A stretch of DNA of 64,000 nt, taken from the NCBI GenBank assembly GCA_963699535.1, contig CAVOUJ010000030.1, forward strand, positions 1 through 64,000, given 5' to 3'. Below are positions 63,887 through 64,000 of this stretch, piece by piece. Under the pieces are notes generated by a model. It saw nothing but the letters and a program-made list of their open reading frames with translations, searched no databases and was not told where the DNA came from. How positions within the stretch are numbered: position 1 is the first letter of the stretch; each line of letters starts with the position of its first letter. This DNA is from VBDM01 sp963699535 (GTDB lineage Bacteria > Pseudomonadota > Gammaproteobacteria > Burkholderiales > SG8-39). A program made the position numbers and the translations under genes.

Positions 63887-64000
63887 GCGCGCTGGGCGCG
63901 GCGCAGATTCTTGAAGAAAGACTCTTCGTCCGCGGCGAGCTCGCGCAGGCGCCCGGCGAGAAGCGGAGGCGCGAGCGGGTCGCGGCCGCGGATCATGCGC
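63874..64000 (-). CDS. C-terminal fragment of an unrecognised gene (runs off window)
   Basis: The last 41 codons of a gene entering from the right edge, ending FFKNLRRAQRAWAL and TGA. It overlaps the start of the ABC ATPase by 13 bases, so it belongs to the same operon. Too little is visible to assign a family; a BtrH-type acyltransferase, known to accompany ACP/ABC sets, would be worth testing. Confidence 0.5.
   Translation of the reverse strand, partial: RMIRGRDPLAPPLLAGRLRELAADEESFFKNLRRAQRAWAL

Overview
The window is 64 kb of very GC-rich, gene-dense DNA that reads as a betaproteobacterial chromosome, most likely an uncultured member of the Burkholderiales or a close relative. The markers are a Bug-type (tripartite tricarboxylate) solute receptor, the queA-tgt-yajC-secD-secF order, a deoxynucleoside kinase-panB-panC block, an LutA/LutB pair, a COX15/CtaA haem A synthase and YajD. 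There is no prophage, CRISPR array, rRNA or complete insertion sequence. The only RNA gene seen is a tRNA-Leu(CAA) at 42637-42723.

Layout. 1-9.8 kb: two divergent MetE-like zinc methyltransferases, an MFS carrier, an HtrA-like protein that has lost its catalytic triad, a phosphotransferase/acyl-CoA dehydrogenase pair (ACAD10/11 or Lva type), two small envelope genes, a second MFS carrier and a thioesterase. 9.8-16 kb: a fatty-acid beta-oxidation operon (fadE, thiolase, fadJ-like) flanked at both ends by copies of a palindromic element of about 150 bp. 16-23.6 kb: Atm1-type ABC exporter, pbpG, egtD, a methyltransferase, yajD, a response regulator, a spermidine-synthase-like lipoprotein and an IclR regulator. 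23.7-36 kb: lutAB, corA, an aminotransferase, mnmA, an aldo/keto reductase, two DoxX proteins, a uracil-DNA glycosylase, purB, benE and a DMT transporter. 36-48 kb: c-type cytochromes, the Sec accessory and queuosine operon, tRNA-Leu, a ketopantoate-reductase-like gene, a small kinase, ctaA and an alcohol dehydrogenase. 48-64 kb: pantothenate genes, a Bug receptor, a fused ACP-acyl-AMP ligase-PlsC protein, a CocE-type hydrolase, a flavin oxidase with two membrane proteins, and an overlapping seven-gene operon (unrecognised 3' end, ABC ATPase, ABC permease, ACP, ketosynthase, ketosynthase-like protein, folK) that runs off the right edge.

Functional themes are acyl-CoA and acyl-ACP chemistry (beta-oxidation, 4-hydroxyacid-type degradation, acyl-AMP ligase, an ACP/ketosynthase locus with its own ABC exporter), uptake and use of organic acids, and housekeeping translation and secretion genes.

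Quality warning. About 39 frameshifts break 21 otherwise well-conserved genes, including essential ones (secD, secF, tgt, queA). Nearly all are repaired by removing one base, so I read them as insertion-type sequencing errors and annotate the genes as intact with the shift positions stated. Separately, two gene fragments look like real or assembly deletions: a glutathione S-transferase reduced to its two ends beside purB, and a 39-codon tail between egtD and the next methyltransferase.
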